In this document: positions 14,712 to 22,090 of the stretch, in pieces
Numbering within the stretch: position 1 is the stretch's first letter
Layout of the letters: every line of letters starts with the position of its first letter
Assembly (NCBI GenBank): GCA_016882185.1
Contig: VHCC01000007.1
Location: 1 to 22,388 of the forward strand
Source of the DNA: Candidatus Pelagibacterales bacterium
Lineage (GTDB): Bacteria; Pseudomonadota; Alphaproteobacteria; Pelagibacterales; Pelagibacteraceae
Direction: 5' to 3'
DNA length: 22,388 bases
The notes under the pieces: generated by a model
Told to the model about the DNA's origin: nothing
What the model saw: the letters and a program-made list of their open reading frames with translations, nothing else
Databases searched by the model: none
Program-made: the position numbers and the translations under genes

Positions 14712-16410
14712 TTTCTAATCCAAAAATTATTTTATTATTAATGGCTTCTTTTAAATCTTTTTCAATATTTTTTAACTTAATTGCATTTTGCCAAACATAT
14801 CTAGCTTGTATCTCTTTTCCATTAGTCCAAAGAACATCTCCGTAATGATCATAAATCACTGCTTCAGAAGGTTCTTTCTCATAAGCTATTTGTAAAAGTT
14901 CTTCAGCCTTATCAAAATCTTTTAATAAAAAATATGCCCAACCTAATGAGTCTAAAATATATCCCTGACCTTTACTAATACTAACGGCTTCAATTAACAT
15001 TTCTTTTGCTTGATCTAAATTAATTTTTTTTTCTAACCAACTATATGCCAAATAATTTAAAACCTCAGCCTGCTTAGGTGAAATTTTAAGAGCTTTATAA
15101 AAGTTTTTTTCAGCATTATCCCAATCACCCGCTCGCTCTTGGCTTATGGCCAAGTTATAGTAATAATTCCAATCACTGTTTTTTTTAGCATTTAGTAATT
15201 CAATTGATTTTTCATATAATACTATTGATTTTATATAATTTTTATTTCCTCTTAAAAAATTTGCGAGTTCGAAATATTTTTCAGACATAAAAAAATCATT
15301 TTTATTTAAAAAGTTCTCAAGTAAATTAATTTGCTTGTCTGAGCTAGTATTTGTTAAAAATTTTAATCTTGTAAAATTAGCATACCAATAAAATTCTTTT
15401 CCTAATTGTTCAATAACTTGGATTTCCTTTTCCGACTCTTCAAAATTTTTTAACAAAATAAGATTTTCAATTTTAAGGACTTTATTTGATAAAAAGTTGG
15501 GGTTCAAATATTCACTTAAATTTAAATAAAAATTTGAAATCTGCACTTGTTCATAGTTTTGATAAAAATTTGAAAACAAATAAAATAATTCAGCTAAACC
15601 ATGGTTAATATTTTTTCTTTTATAAAATCTATCTATTTTATGAAATTTATTTTCACGGACATCTAAAAAAAGTTGCTTAAATAGCAAATTTTCTGACCCA
15701 ATCTCAATGTTTTGATCAATTATTTCTTTAATTTTTTCTTTTTTATTTTTTTCTAAATAATAAGACAAATAAAAATAGTTGTATCTGCCTAGTTCTTTTT
15801 TATTAATAATCTCATTATGGTACAATTCAATATTTTTTTGATTATCTAGATATAAATTTATTAAAATTTTTTGTGTTAGAGAAATATTTTTAAAACTTGA
15901 ATTTAATCGATTGATCTTTTCATTAATATCATTTGTGTTTTTACTAGGTAAATCTGCCCATATATTAAGAAACTGATATAAATCAATTAATAACGGATCG
16001 CTTAGATTTTGCTTCGGTAAGGAAATATAATTCTTTAATTTTGAATATCTCTCTTTTTTAAAATCATGAACAAATAATACAAAATTATACGGATATAATG
16101 ATTGATAAGATTTATCTAACTTTTTTATAAATATATAGGCTTCTTCAATCTTGCCATTATTAACAAGTGCTTCAACGTACTTAAGATTAAAATCTGAATG
16201 ATAATGACCTAAATTTTCAATATTACCAAAAAAACTGTAGGCTTTTTGAGAATCATTTTTTTGTAATGATATGTTGCCAGATAAATAATTAGAAAAATAA
16301 TTTGAATTTTTTATTAATTCTTTTTTATTATCTAAAATATTTGCATTCAAATCAGAATTATTTACTATAAATAACAATAAAATAATTAATAAATAAGTCT
16401 TTTTATTCAT
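14689..16410 (-). CDS. Exported tetratricopeptide-repeat protein
   Basis: 573-residue TPR protein of unknown exact role. The N-terminus is a Sec signal (MNKKTYLLIILLLFIVNNSD, cut probably near residue 24), so it is likely periplasmic or outer-membrane associated; I see no lipobox cysteine. The middle (about 30-370) is helical, Asn/Lys-rich and poorly conserved. The C-terminal third has clear TPR units: one around 380-405, one with NLAISQERAGDWDNAEKNFY at about 417-436, LAYSWLEKKINLDQAKEML next, LGWAYFLLKDFDKAEELL, and YGDVLWTNGKEIQARYVW near 520-540. The position before ispE matches the TPR gene usually found there in alphaproteobacteria. Its start is only 3 bases from the divergent UDG-like gene. 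Confidence 0.88.
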   Translation of the reverse strand: MNKKTYLLIILLLFIVNNSDLNANILDNKKELIKNSNYFSNYLSGNISLQKNDSQKAYSFFGNIENLGHYHSDFNLKYVEALVNNGKIEEAYIFIKKLDKSYQSLYPYNFVLFVHDFKKERYSKLKNYISLPKQNLSDPLLIDLYQFLNIWADLPSKNTNDINEKINRLNSSFKNISLTQKILINLYLDNQKNIELYHNEIINKKELGRYNYFYLSYYLEKNKKEKIKEIIDQNIEIGSENLLFKQLFLDVRENKFHKIDRFYKRKNINHGLAELFYLFSNFYQNYEQVQISNFYLNLSEYLNPNFLSNKVLKIENLILLKNFEESEKEIQVIEQLGKEFYWYANFTRLKFLTNTSSDKQINLLENFLNKNDFFMSEKYFELANFLRGNKNYIKSIVLYEKSIELLNAKKNSDWNYYYNLAISQERAGDWDNAEKNFYKALKISPKQAEVLNYLAYSWLEKKINLDQAKEMLIEAVSISKGQGYILDSLGWAYFLLKDFDKAEELLQIAYEKEPSEAVIYDHYGDVLWTNGKEIQARYVWQNAIKLKNIEKDLKEAINNKIIFGLENVYKNKS

Positions 16411-16413
16411 ATA

Positions 16414-17076
16414 ATGTATAAAAAAAATTTGAGTAACAAAACTATAAACCTCCTAGAATACTATTCAATATTAAATATTACTAATTTATTTTCTGATACA
16501 GCAATAAAATCTAAGAAACAATTATTAATTAATAAAGAACAGTACATTTTTGAGTTGTTTAAAGAAATTGGTGTCCAACTAAACATAAAAAAAATTAATA
16601 GTTTTTTTTACAAAGGAAATCTAAATTCCAAGATTATGATACTTGGCGATTGTCCAAATGATGAGGATATTAAAAATCAAGAAATTTTTTCAGGATCTAG
16701 AGGTGAACTCTTAAACAAAATGTTATCTTCAATATCCCTTGAGAAAGAAAAATACTATTTATCAAATATTTATTTTGAAAAACATAATGATAAAATAAGT
16801 AAATATAATTTTTATAAAGATATTTTGATCAAACATATAAAAATTATTCAACCAAAATATATTTTATTTCTTGGTGAAACTGCCGCTAATTTTTTTAACA
16901 ATTCCAACAAATTAATATTAGATATCAGGGGAAAATGGGGTTCAATTATTATTAATAATGATAAAATTAATACATTTGCTACTTTTGACCCTGAAATATT
17001 ATTAAAAAAACCTGAAAATAAAAAATTATCATGGGAAGATCTTAAAAAATTTAGGAATGAAATATTTAATAATTAA
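16414..17076 (+). CDS. Degenerate uracil-DNA-glycosylase-fold protein
   Basis: Related to family 4/5-type uracil-DNA glycosylases but altered at key places. The 220-residue protein has the fold landmarks in order: the motif-I region MILGDCPNDEDIKNQEIFSG at 75-94 (family form is GEAPGxxED...PFVG), SRGELLNKML at 95-104, YLSNIYF at 115-121, the core strand YILFLGETAA at 149-158 and the motif-II region ATFDPEILLKKP at 189-200 (family form is ATxHPxxLLR). The motif-II His is Asp192 here, PG of motif I is PN, and Cys80 is the only cysteine, so the four-cysteine Fe-S site is absent. Activity on uracil is doubtful. The frame is intact and overlaps rnhB by one base, which argues that it is a maintained gene. 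Confidence 0.75.
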   Translation: MYKKNLSNKTINLLEYYSILNITNLFSDTAIKSKKQLLINKEQYIFELFKEIGVQLNIKKINSFFYKGNLNSKIMILGDCPNDEDIKNQEIFSGSRGELLNKMLSSISLEKEKYYLSNIYFEKHNDKISKYNFYKDILIKHIKIIQPKYILFLGETAANFFNNSNKLILDIRGKWGSIIINNDKINTFATFDPEILLKKPENKKLSWEDLKKFRNEIFNN

Positions 17077-17666
17077 TGAATTTTTCTTTTGATCTAAAAT
17101 TTGGTAATAACATAATCGGCGTAGACGAGGTCGGTAGAGGGTGTCTAGCTGGACCTGTTTTTGCAGCTGCTATCAGATTAGATCAAGATAACTTTCCCAA
17201 AGAAATTAATGACTCCAAAAAACTCAGTATACTTCAAAGAATGAAGATATTTAAAGAACTTACAAAAAAATGTGAATACAGCATTGGCATCGCTTCTGTT
17301 AAAGAAATTGAAAAATTTAATATTTTACAATCTTCTTTACTTGCAATGAACCGGGCTTTAAAAAAAATTAATATTAAAGATCATATTATTCTTGTTGATG
17401 GGAATTTTTCTCCGGATAAAAATAAAAATATTAAGACAATTGTTAAAGGTGATCAAAAATGCATATCTATTGCAGCAGCATCTATAATAGCAAAAGTTTC
17501 TAGAGATTTATTTATGGCAAAATTATCTATAAAATTTCCAAATTATAATTGGGAAAAAAACTGTGGTTACGGAACTAAAAAACACTTAGAAGCAATTAAA
17601 GAATTTGGCATAACAGAACATCATAGGAAGACTTTTTCTCCAATACACAACCTATTGATAAATTAA
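17076..17666 (+). CDS. rnhB: Ribonuclease HII
   Basis: Cuts RNA in RNA-DNA hybrids and removes single ribonucleotides misincorporated in DNA. The 196-residue protein has the catalytic GVDEVGRGCLAGPV at 15-28 (Asp17, Glu18), NDSKKLS at 45-51, LVDGN at 107-111 (Asp108), and the signature SIAAASIIAKVSRD at 131-144 with Asp144. YGTKKHLEAI and HRKTFSP near the C-terminus are also standard. It starts in the stop codon of the UDG-like gene, so the two repair-type proteins are coupled. ccrM follows after 76 bases. Confidence 0.98.
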   Translation: MNFSFDLKFGNNIIGVDEVGRGCLAGPVFAAAIRLDQDNFPKEINDSKKLSILQRMKIFKELTKKCEYSIGIASVKEIEKFNILQSSLLAMNRALKKINIKDHIILVDGNFSPDKNKNIKTIVKGDQKCISIAAASIIAKVSRDLFMAKLSIKFPNYNWEKNCGYGTKKHLEAIKEFGITEHHRKTFSPIHNLLIN

Positions 17667-17669
17667 AAA

Positions 17670-17684
17670 TTAAGACACAATTAA
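17670..17684. promoter_or_regulatory. CtrA-like box upstream of ccrM
   Basis: TTAA at 17670-17673 and TTAA at 17681-17684 are separated by exactly seven bases, which is the CtrA half-site pattern TTAA-N7-TTAA known from Caulobacter and other alphaproteobacteria, where CtrA controls ccrM. The box lies 59 bases before the ccrM ATG. In DNA this AT-rich the pattern can arise by chance, and whether this organism makes CtrA cannot be seen here. The position is the main support. Confidence 0.35.
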
Positions 17685-17698
17685 TATGAAGACAAAAG

Positions 17699-17713
17699 TT
17701 GACTGAGGGAGTC
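17699..17713 (+). promoter_or_regulatory. Possible ccrM promoter -35 with a GANTC site
   Basis: TTGACT at 17699-17704 resembles a vegetative -35 box; the weak AT-rich candidates for -10 lie at about 17720-17727 (GATTAT or TTATTT). A GANTC methylation site, GAGTC, lies at 17709-17713 in the would-be spacer, and a second, GACTC, at 17776-17780 inside the start of ccrM. In Caulobacter, GANTC sites in the ccrM leader let the enzyme's own methylation affect its expression. The pattern here is suggestive; the -10 assignment is poor. Confidence 0.35.
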
Positions 17714-17742
17714 TTCTAAGATTATTTTCTCTTCTTAGTTGT

Positions 17743-18813
17743 ATGACAATAATTAGAGATACTATCGTTCTTGGGGACTCAATAAAAGAATTGAAAAAAA
17801 TACCTGACGAAACCTTCGACTGTATTTTTGCAGACCCACCTTACAATCTTCAATTACAAAATAGTTTAGAAAGACCTGATCATTCCAAAGTTAAAGCTGT
17901 AAATGATGAGTGGGATAAATTTGATAATTTGAAAAAATATGATGAATTTTCTAACTCTTGGATCAATGAATGTAAAAGAATTTTAAAGCCTAATGGCACA
18001 ATATGGATAATTGGCACTTATCATAACATTTTTAGATTAGGTAAAATAATACAAGATAAAAATTTTTGGATTCTCAATGACATAATATGGAATAAAAAAA
18101 ATCCTATGCCTAACTTTAAAGGAACAAGATTTACTAACGCTCATGAAACATTAATATGGGCTGCTAAAAGTAAAAAATCAAAATATACCTTTAACTATAA
18201 ATCATTAAAGTGTTTTAACGATGACAAACAAATGAGATCAGATTGGGAATTGGCTCTTTGTACTGGGAACGAAAGAATAAAAAATAATGAAGGAGATAAA
18301 ATTCATTCAACTCAAAAACCAGAAAGTTTATTGTACAGAGTTATCCTATCATCGACTAAAAAAGACGATTTCATATTAGACCCTTTTTTTGGAACGGGAA
18401 CAACGGGTGCTGTTGCTAAGAAACTAGGACGAAATTACTATGGAATAGAAAGTAATAAACAATATTTTCAAACTGCTGAAACTAGAATAAAAAAAATAAA
18501 AAAAATTGATGATAATTTTCTAAAAACTATAGAAAATAAAAGAAACGAAAAAAGAATACCATTTGGGTATTTAATAGAAAGTGGAGTAATAGAACCTGGA
18601 TTAAAATTAGTTGATGCTAAAAATAAAATTCAAGCACATGTAATGGCAGATGGCAGTATTCTATATAAAGATATTACAGGATCTATTCATAGCGTTGGTG
18701 CTAAAGCCCAAGGAACCGAAAGCTGTAATGGCTGGTCTTTTTGGCATATAAAAATGGAAAATAAACTATATCCCCTTGATCATTTAAGAGAGAAAATCAG
18801 AAAAAATAACTAG
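17743..18813 (+). CDS. ccrM: CcrM-type adenine DNA methyltransferase (GANTC)
   Basis: Orphan beta-class N6-adenine methyltransferase that in alphaproteobacteria methylates GANTC and couples gene expression to replication. The 356-residue protein shows the beta-class order: the catalytic motif DPPYNLQLQN at 31-40 comes first, then KGTRFTNAHETLIWA at about 126-140, HSTQKPE at 188-194 and the SAM-binding DPFFGTGTTG at 213-222. A C-terminal RAMA domain (about 272-352: GVIEPGLKL, HVMADGSI, CNGWSFWH) is the CcrM hallmark and takes part in DNA recognition. No restriction enzyme gene is nearby. The 3' end overlaps the convergent flavin monooxygenase by 17 bases. GANTC specificity is inferred from the family. 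Confidence 0.96.
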   Translation: MTIIRDTIVLGDSIKELKKIPDETFDCIFADPPYNLQLQNSLERPDHSKVKAVNDEWDKFDNLKKYDEFSNSWINECKRILKPNGTIWIIGTYHNIFRLGKIIQDKNFWILNDIIWNKKNPMPNFKGTRFTNAHETLIWAAKSKKSKYTFNYKSLKCFNDDKQMRSDWELALCTGNERIKNNEGDKIHSTQKPESLLYRVILSSTKKDDFILDPFFGTGTTGAVAKKLGRNYYGIESNKQYFQTAETRIKKIKKIDDNFLKTIENKRNEKRIPFGYLIESGVIEPGLKLVDAKNKIQAHVMADGSILYKDITGSIHSVGAKAQGTESCNGWSFWHIKMENKLYPLDHLREKIRKNN

Positions 18814-19996
18814 AACTTCTTGGATTATAATTAAAGATCCACCCAAACATAAGTTTTTTTGCTAAAAAAGACTTTTCTATTAATTTGAAAATAATCCCTC
18901 TTAGAAAAACAAAAAACGGATTTTTTAGATGAAATAAAAAAACATTTAAATGCGATCTAAGAATTATTCGTCTAACTCTGTTATTTCGCTTATTAAAGTA
19001 AAATACTCCAAGATTACTAGTAATATTCTTATTAATTTGCTCATACAAAACATAGGAGTCTTCTATTGCTAATGCTGCACCCTGCGCCTGAAACGGGACT
19101 GTGCCATGAGAAGAGTCTCCTATGAAAATTTGATTGTCTCTGTAAAAAACTCTTTTTTTTAGAGAAAATATTGGCCAGCGGTATACTTCATGAAGTGTAT
19201 CTAGCATTTCTCTTAAAATTTTATTTTCTGAAGAAAATAAAGTTCTAAATTGATCCACTGGAAATGGAATTGAATAATTAGTCTCACCACTTGCTAATAT
19301 TGTTTTTTCTGACGATTTACTAATTCCTGTAAAGCTTAGGTCATTCTGATTATTAATAAAATAAGAAACTAAATGTTTATTATCGTTTAACCACAGACGA
19401 ATAACATCATTCTCTAAGGAATATTTTGAATAAAAATTCTTTAGCACTCCTCTGTAAGCATAAAAATTTGTTTTTGAAATAATATTATTATCTAACCTGG
19501 ATCTTGAAAACATTCCATCTGCTGAAACTAGTAGATCACAATAATCTTCTGATCCATCATTAAATTTTACTCTAATAATATTATGATCCTTAATAGTTTG
19601 CACAACTTGTTTACTATAAAAAATTTCTTTTGAAGATAAATTTTTTTCTAAAAATTTAATTAAAATATTTCTGTCACAAGTTAGATAGGGCATTTTATCA
19701 CTAACAATATTTTGAAGATTAATTCTTACTTCTGATTTGCTATTAAAATATCTAGAATTCAATGAGTTAATACTTAAATAATTAATTTTATGAAAATTAT
19801 TATTTAAAAAAAATCTAGAATCCAAAAAATCTAAAATTCTCACTGCATTTGGAGTTAATTGAATGCCTGTGGGTCTTGTTAGCTTTTTTTCAAAACTTTC
19901 ATATATTCTAAAATTATTAAAATTATTTTTTTTTAGAAAATTAGCTAAAGTTAATCCAGCAATGCCTCCACCAACAATAATAATTTTTTTAAACAT
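18797..19996 (-). CDS. FAD-dependent aromatic-type monooxygenase
   Basis: Group A flavoprotein hydroxylase, substrate unknown. The 399-residue protein has the FAD-binding GGGIAGLTLANFL at 9-21, an RPTGIQLTPNA segment at 41-51, the DG motif SADGMFSRSRLD at about 158-169 and the second FAD motif GDSSHGTVPFQAQGAALAIED starting at 293. The last has the PFxAQGAxxAIED form of the salicylate-hydroxylase/6-hydroxynicotinate group rather than the HPxAGQG form of UbiH/UbiF, and the WLNDNKHLVSYF stretch also suits the former. GDSSH replaces the usual GDAAH. A quinone-ring or aromatic-compound role cannot be chosen from sequence. Its start overlaps the mutY stop by 8 bases, so it is read with mutY; this is probably operon packing, not shared function. 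Confidence 0.87.
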   Translation of the reverse strand: MFKKIIIVGGGIAGLTLANFLKKNNFNNFRIYESFEKKLTRPTGIQLTPNAVRILDFLDSRFFLNNNFHKINYLSINSLNSRYFNSKSEVRINLQNIVSDKMPYLTCDRNILIKFLEKNLSSKEIFYSKQVVQTIKDHNIIRVKFNDGSEDYCDLLVSADGMFSRSRLDNNIISKTNFYAYRGVLKNFYSKYSLENDVIRLWLNDNKHLVSYFINNQNDLSFTGISKSSEKTILASGETNYSIPFPVDQFRTLFSSENKILREMLDTLHEVYRWPIFSLKKRVFYRDNQIFIGDSSHGTVPFQAQGAALAIEDSYVLYEQINKNITSNLGVFYFNKRNNRVRRIILRSHLNVFLFHLKNPFFVFLRGIIFKLIEKSFLAKKLMFGWIFNYNPRSSSYFF

Positions 19997-21035
19997 ATTT
20001 GATATTTTCCGTTCTAACTAATTTTATAAATTTTTTTGAAAAATTTGATAATAAAGAATTATCTATTTTATTGAAATGTATCCAGTAAAATTGATTATCA
20101 TTTATTTTTAAGATTCTTTTAAAAAGAACAATTTTAATTAACATTTTAATATTAGAAATATTATGAACAAAATCCCTGTTAATTATCTTTGGTTTTCCTT
20201 CAAAAAAAAAATAATTCTTTTTAAAATCTATATTAAATAAATTTTTTTTATATTCAATTAACGGAAGGTTCACAAAATCTTGTAATAATTTTTTCTTACT
20301 TTTTAAAAATAAAATTTTATTTTTTTGTTTAGCATATAATAAATAATATCTTTTAATATTAACTTTTTTTTTTAGAATTTTGTAATTAAAATCTTTTTTT
20401 TTAAAGGAAATACAATTTTTGTTTACAGGACAAATATTACATCTTGGGTTTTGCGGTATACATATTAAAGCTCCCATCTCCATTAATGCTTGGGCAAATA
20501 AAGAGAAGTTTTTTTTTGATTTAATCTCTTTTAATTTTAATAAAATACTATTTTTAAATTTTTTTTTATTATTTTTATAACCAAATAATCTAGCTATAAA
20601 TCTTTCTACATTTCCATCTATGCCAATATAATCTTTATTAAAAGCTATAGCCATTATAGCTGATGCAGTATAGTCGCCAATTCCAGGAAAACTCTTTAAA
20701 ATTTCAAAATCAGCGGGCAATCTTCCGTTATATTTAGATTGAACTATCTTTGCCGTTTTAAGTAAATTTTTTGCTCTAGAATAATATCCAAGACCTTGCC
20801 AAAGTTTATACACCTTTTTTAATTTTGCTTTTGATAATTTTTTAAAATTTGGAAAGACTTCTATAAAATTTGTAAAAAAAGGAATCACTGTTTTAACTTG
20901 AGTTTGTTGAAGCATAAACTCGCTGACTAAAACTTTGTAAATTTTATCTTGAAAACCTTGATAACTTCGCCATGGCAAATCTCTTTTATGATTATCGTAC
21001 CAAGCAAGAATTTTATTTGATAATACATTTTTCAT
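19989..21035 (-). CDS. mutY: A/G-specific adenine DNA glycosylase
   Basis: Removes adenine paired with 8-oxoguanine. The 348-residue protein has DLPWR at 19-23, the catalytic Glu39 in SEFMLQQTQV, the helix-hairpin-helix FPGIGDYTASAI at 116-127 and the catalytic Asp140 in GIDGNVERFIARLFG. The Fe-S cluster ligands are Cys192, Cys199, Cys202 and Cys208 (C-X6-C-X2-C-X5-C). The C-terminal part (about 225-345) is the diverged NUDIX-like domain that reads 8-oxoG. All catalytic residues are intact. The ATG overlaps the ATG of the divergent dciA by two bases (CATG), so its promoter must lie inside dciA. Confidence 0.97.
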   Translation of the reverse strand: MKNVLSNKILAWYDNHKRDLPWRSYQGFQDKIYKVLVSEFMLQQTQVKTVIPFFTNFIEVFPNFKKLSKAKLKKVYKLWQGLGYYSRAKNLLKTAKIVQSKYNGRLPADFEILKSFPGIGDYTASAIMAIAFNKDYIGIDGNVERFIARLFGYKNNKKKFKNSILLKLKEIKSKKNFSLFAQALMEMGALICIPQNPRCNICPVNKNCISFKKKDFNYKILKKKVNIKRYYLLYAKQKNKILFLKSKKKLLQDFVNLPLIEYKKNLFNIDFKKNYFFFEGKPKIINRDFVHNISNIKMLIKIVLFKRILKINDNQFYWIHFNKIDNSLLSNFSKKFIKLVRTENIKYV

Positions 21036-21477
21036 GGTGCTAGATAAATCCTCAAATAAAGCATTTGCTCAGGGTTTGAGGCCTTTGCAAAGTTTATTAT
21101 CAGAAAATGTTAAAAAAATACTTAAAAAAGATGGCTTTATATATTTTGAAATAATTAAAAATTGGAAAAATATTGTTGGAGAAAAAATGTTTAAAGATGT
21201 CTCTCCTGTAAAAATTAAAAAAATTAATAATGAAAATATTCTCTCAATAAATGTCAATAAAAATGTAATGATAGAGATTGAATATTCCAGAGATCAAATT
21301 ATTGAAAAAATTAATGGCTATCTTGGATTTAATGCAATTCATAAAATACAAATTAACTCTATAGATGCGTCTTTTAAAATAAAAAAAAGATTTATACTAA
21401 GTGATAATATTTTAAAAAAAATTAATGAAATTAAAAATAAAAATTTAAAAGAAATATTTCTCAAACTTAATAAATAA
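21034..21477 (+). CDS. dciA: DciA-like DUF721 protein
   Basis: DUF721 protein; in many bacteria that lack DnaC/DnaI, DciA helps load the replicative helicase DnaB. The 147-residue protein has the family N-terminal segment GLRPLQSLLSENVKKIL at about 14-30, the IIKNWKNIVGEKMFKDVSP stretch near 40-58, and a mixed alpha/beta domain with ILSINVNKNVMIEIEYSRDQI followed by a loop to INGYLGF. The order mutY-DUF721-thioredoxin-smc is typical of alphaproteobacteria. ATG 21034 is the first usable start (GTG at 21037 is an alternative), with no ribosome binding site visible. The DciA role is inferred from the family. Confidence 0.85.
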   Translation: MVLDKSSNKAFAQGLRPLQSLLSENVKKILKKDGFIYFEIIKNWKNIVGEKMFKDVSPVKIKKINNENILSINVNKNVMIEIEYSRDQIIEKINGYLGFNAIHKIQINSIDASFKIKKRFILSDNILKKINEIKNKNLKEIFLKLNK

Positions 21478-21484
21478 AATTATT

Positions 21485-22090
21485 ATGGTTACGATTAAAA
21501 ATTATGTAACAAAAATTTTAGTTTTTTTTTGTTTTTTAATAATTAGTTCTTTGTCTTATGGACAAAATAAAGATGAAATATTTATTGGAAATAAAAATGC
21601 AAAAGTAGAAATTAAAATTTATAGTTCATTTACATGTCCTCATTGTGCTAACTTTCATAAAAATACCTATCCAAAATTAGTGGAGGAATATGTTAAAAAA
21701 GATCTAGTAAAGATTACCTTCATTGACTTTCCTCTTGATATAGCTGCGTTAAATGCATCAAAAATTGTTAGATGCTCAACAAAAGAATCGAGTATCTTGT
21801 TAATTGATGAAATTTATAAAAATCAAAATAACTGGTCAGCTGGAGATAAGATACAGGAGATTAATAAAAAATTATTTTTAATCGCTAATAAATTTAATTT
21901 ATCTAATGAAAAACTTTCAAGCTGTTTGCAAGATCAAAAACTGGAGGATAAAATATTAAATGATAGAATTGATGGTCAAAAAAAATACTCTATTAACTCT
22001 ACTCCTACAATTGTCATTAATGAAAAAAAATTTGAAGGAAATGCTACTTTTGAAAATTTATCAAAAGAAATATCAAAAAAATTGAAATGA
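21485..22090 (+). CDS. Exported DsbA-like thioredoxin-fold protein
   Basis: Periplasmic thiol-disulfide protein. The 201-residue protein has a Sec signal peptide (hydrophobic core ILVFFCFLIISSLSYG, cut near residue 26), then a thioredoxin fold with the active site CPHC at 51-54, the CPHC dipeptide being typical of oxidising DsbA types, and the cis-proline loop STPTIVI at 172-178 (Pro174). The inserted helical domain sits between them. It fits the DSBA-like/DsbG-like group found next to smc in alphaproteobacteria; whether it oxidises or isomerises cannot be told. It starts 7 bases after dciA and its stop overlaps the smc ATG by four bases (ATGA), so dciA, this gene and smc form one operon. Confidence 0.92.
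   Translation: MVTIKNYVTKILVFFCFLIISSLSYGQNKDEIFIGNKNAKVEIKIYSSFTCPHCANFHKNTYPKLVEEYVKKDLVKITFIDFPLDIAALNASKIVRCSTKESSILLIDEIYKNQNNWSAGDKIQEINKKLFLIANKFNLSNEKLSSCLQDQKLEDKILNDRIDGQKKYSINSTPTIVINEKKFEGNATFENLSKEISKKLK

Noticed and set aside
17701..17713. GACT-GAGGG-AGTC inverted repeat as rnhB terminator
   Set aside because: A 4-base stem with no T-run after it is too weak for an intrinsic terminator; the GANTC site it contains is the more useful reading.
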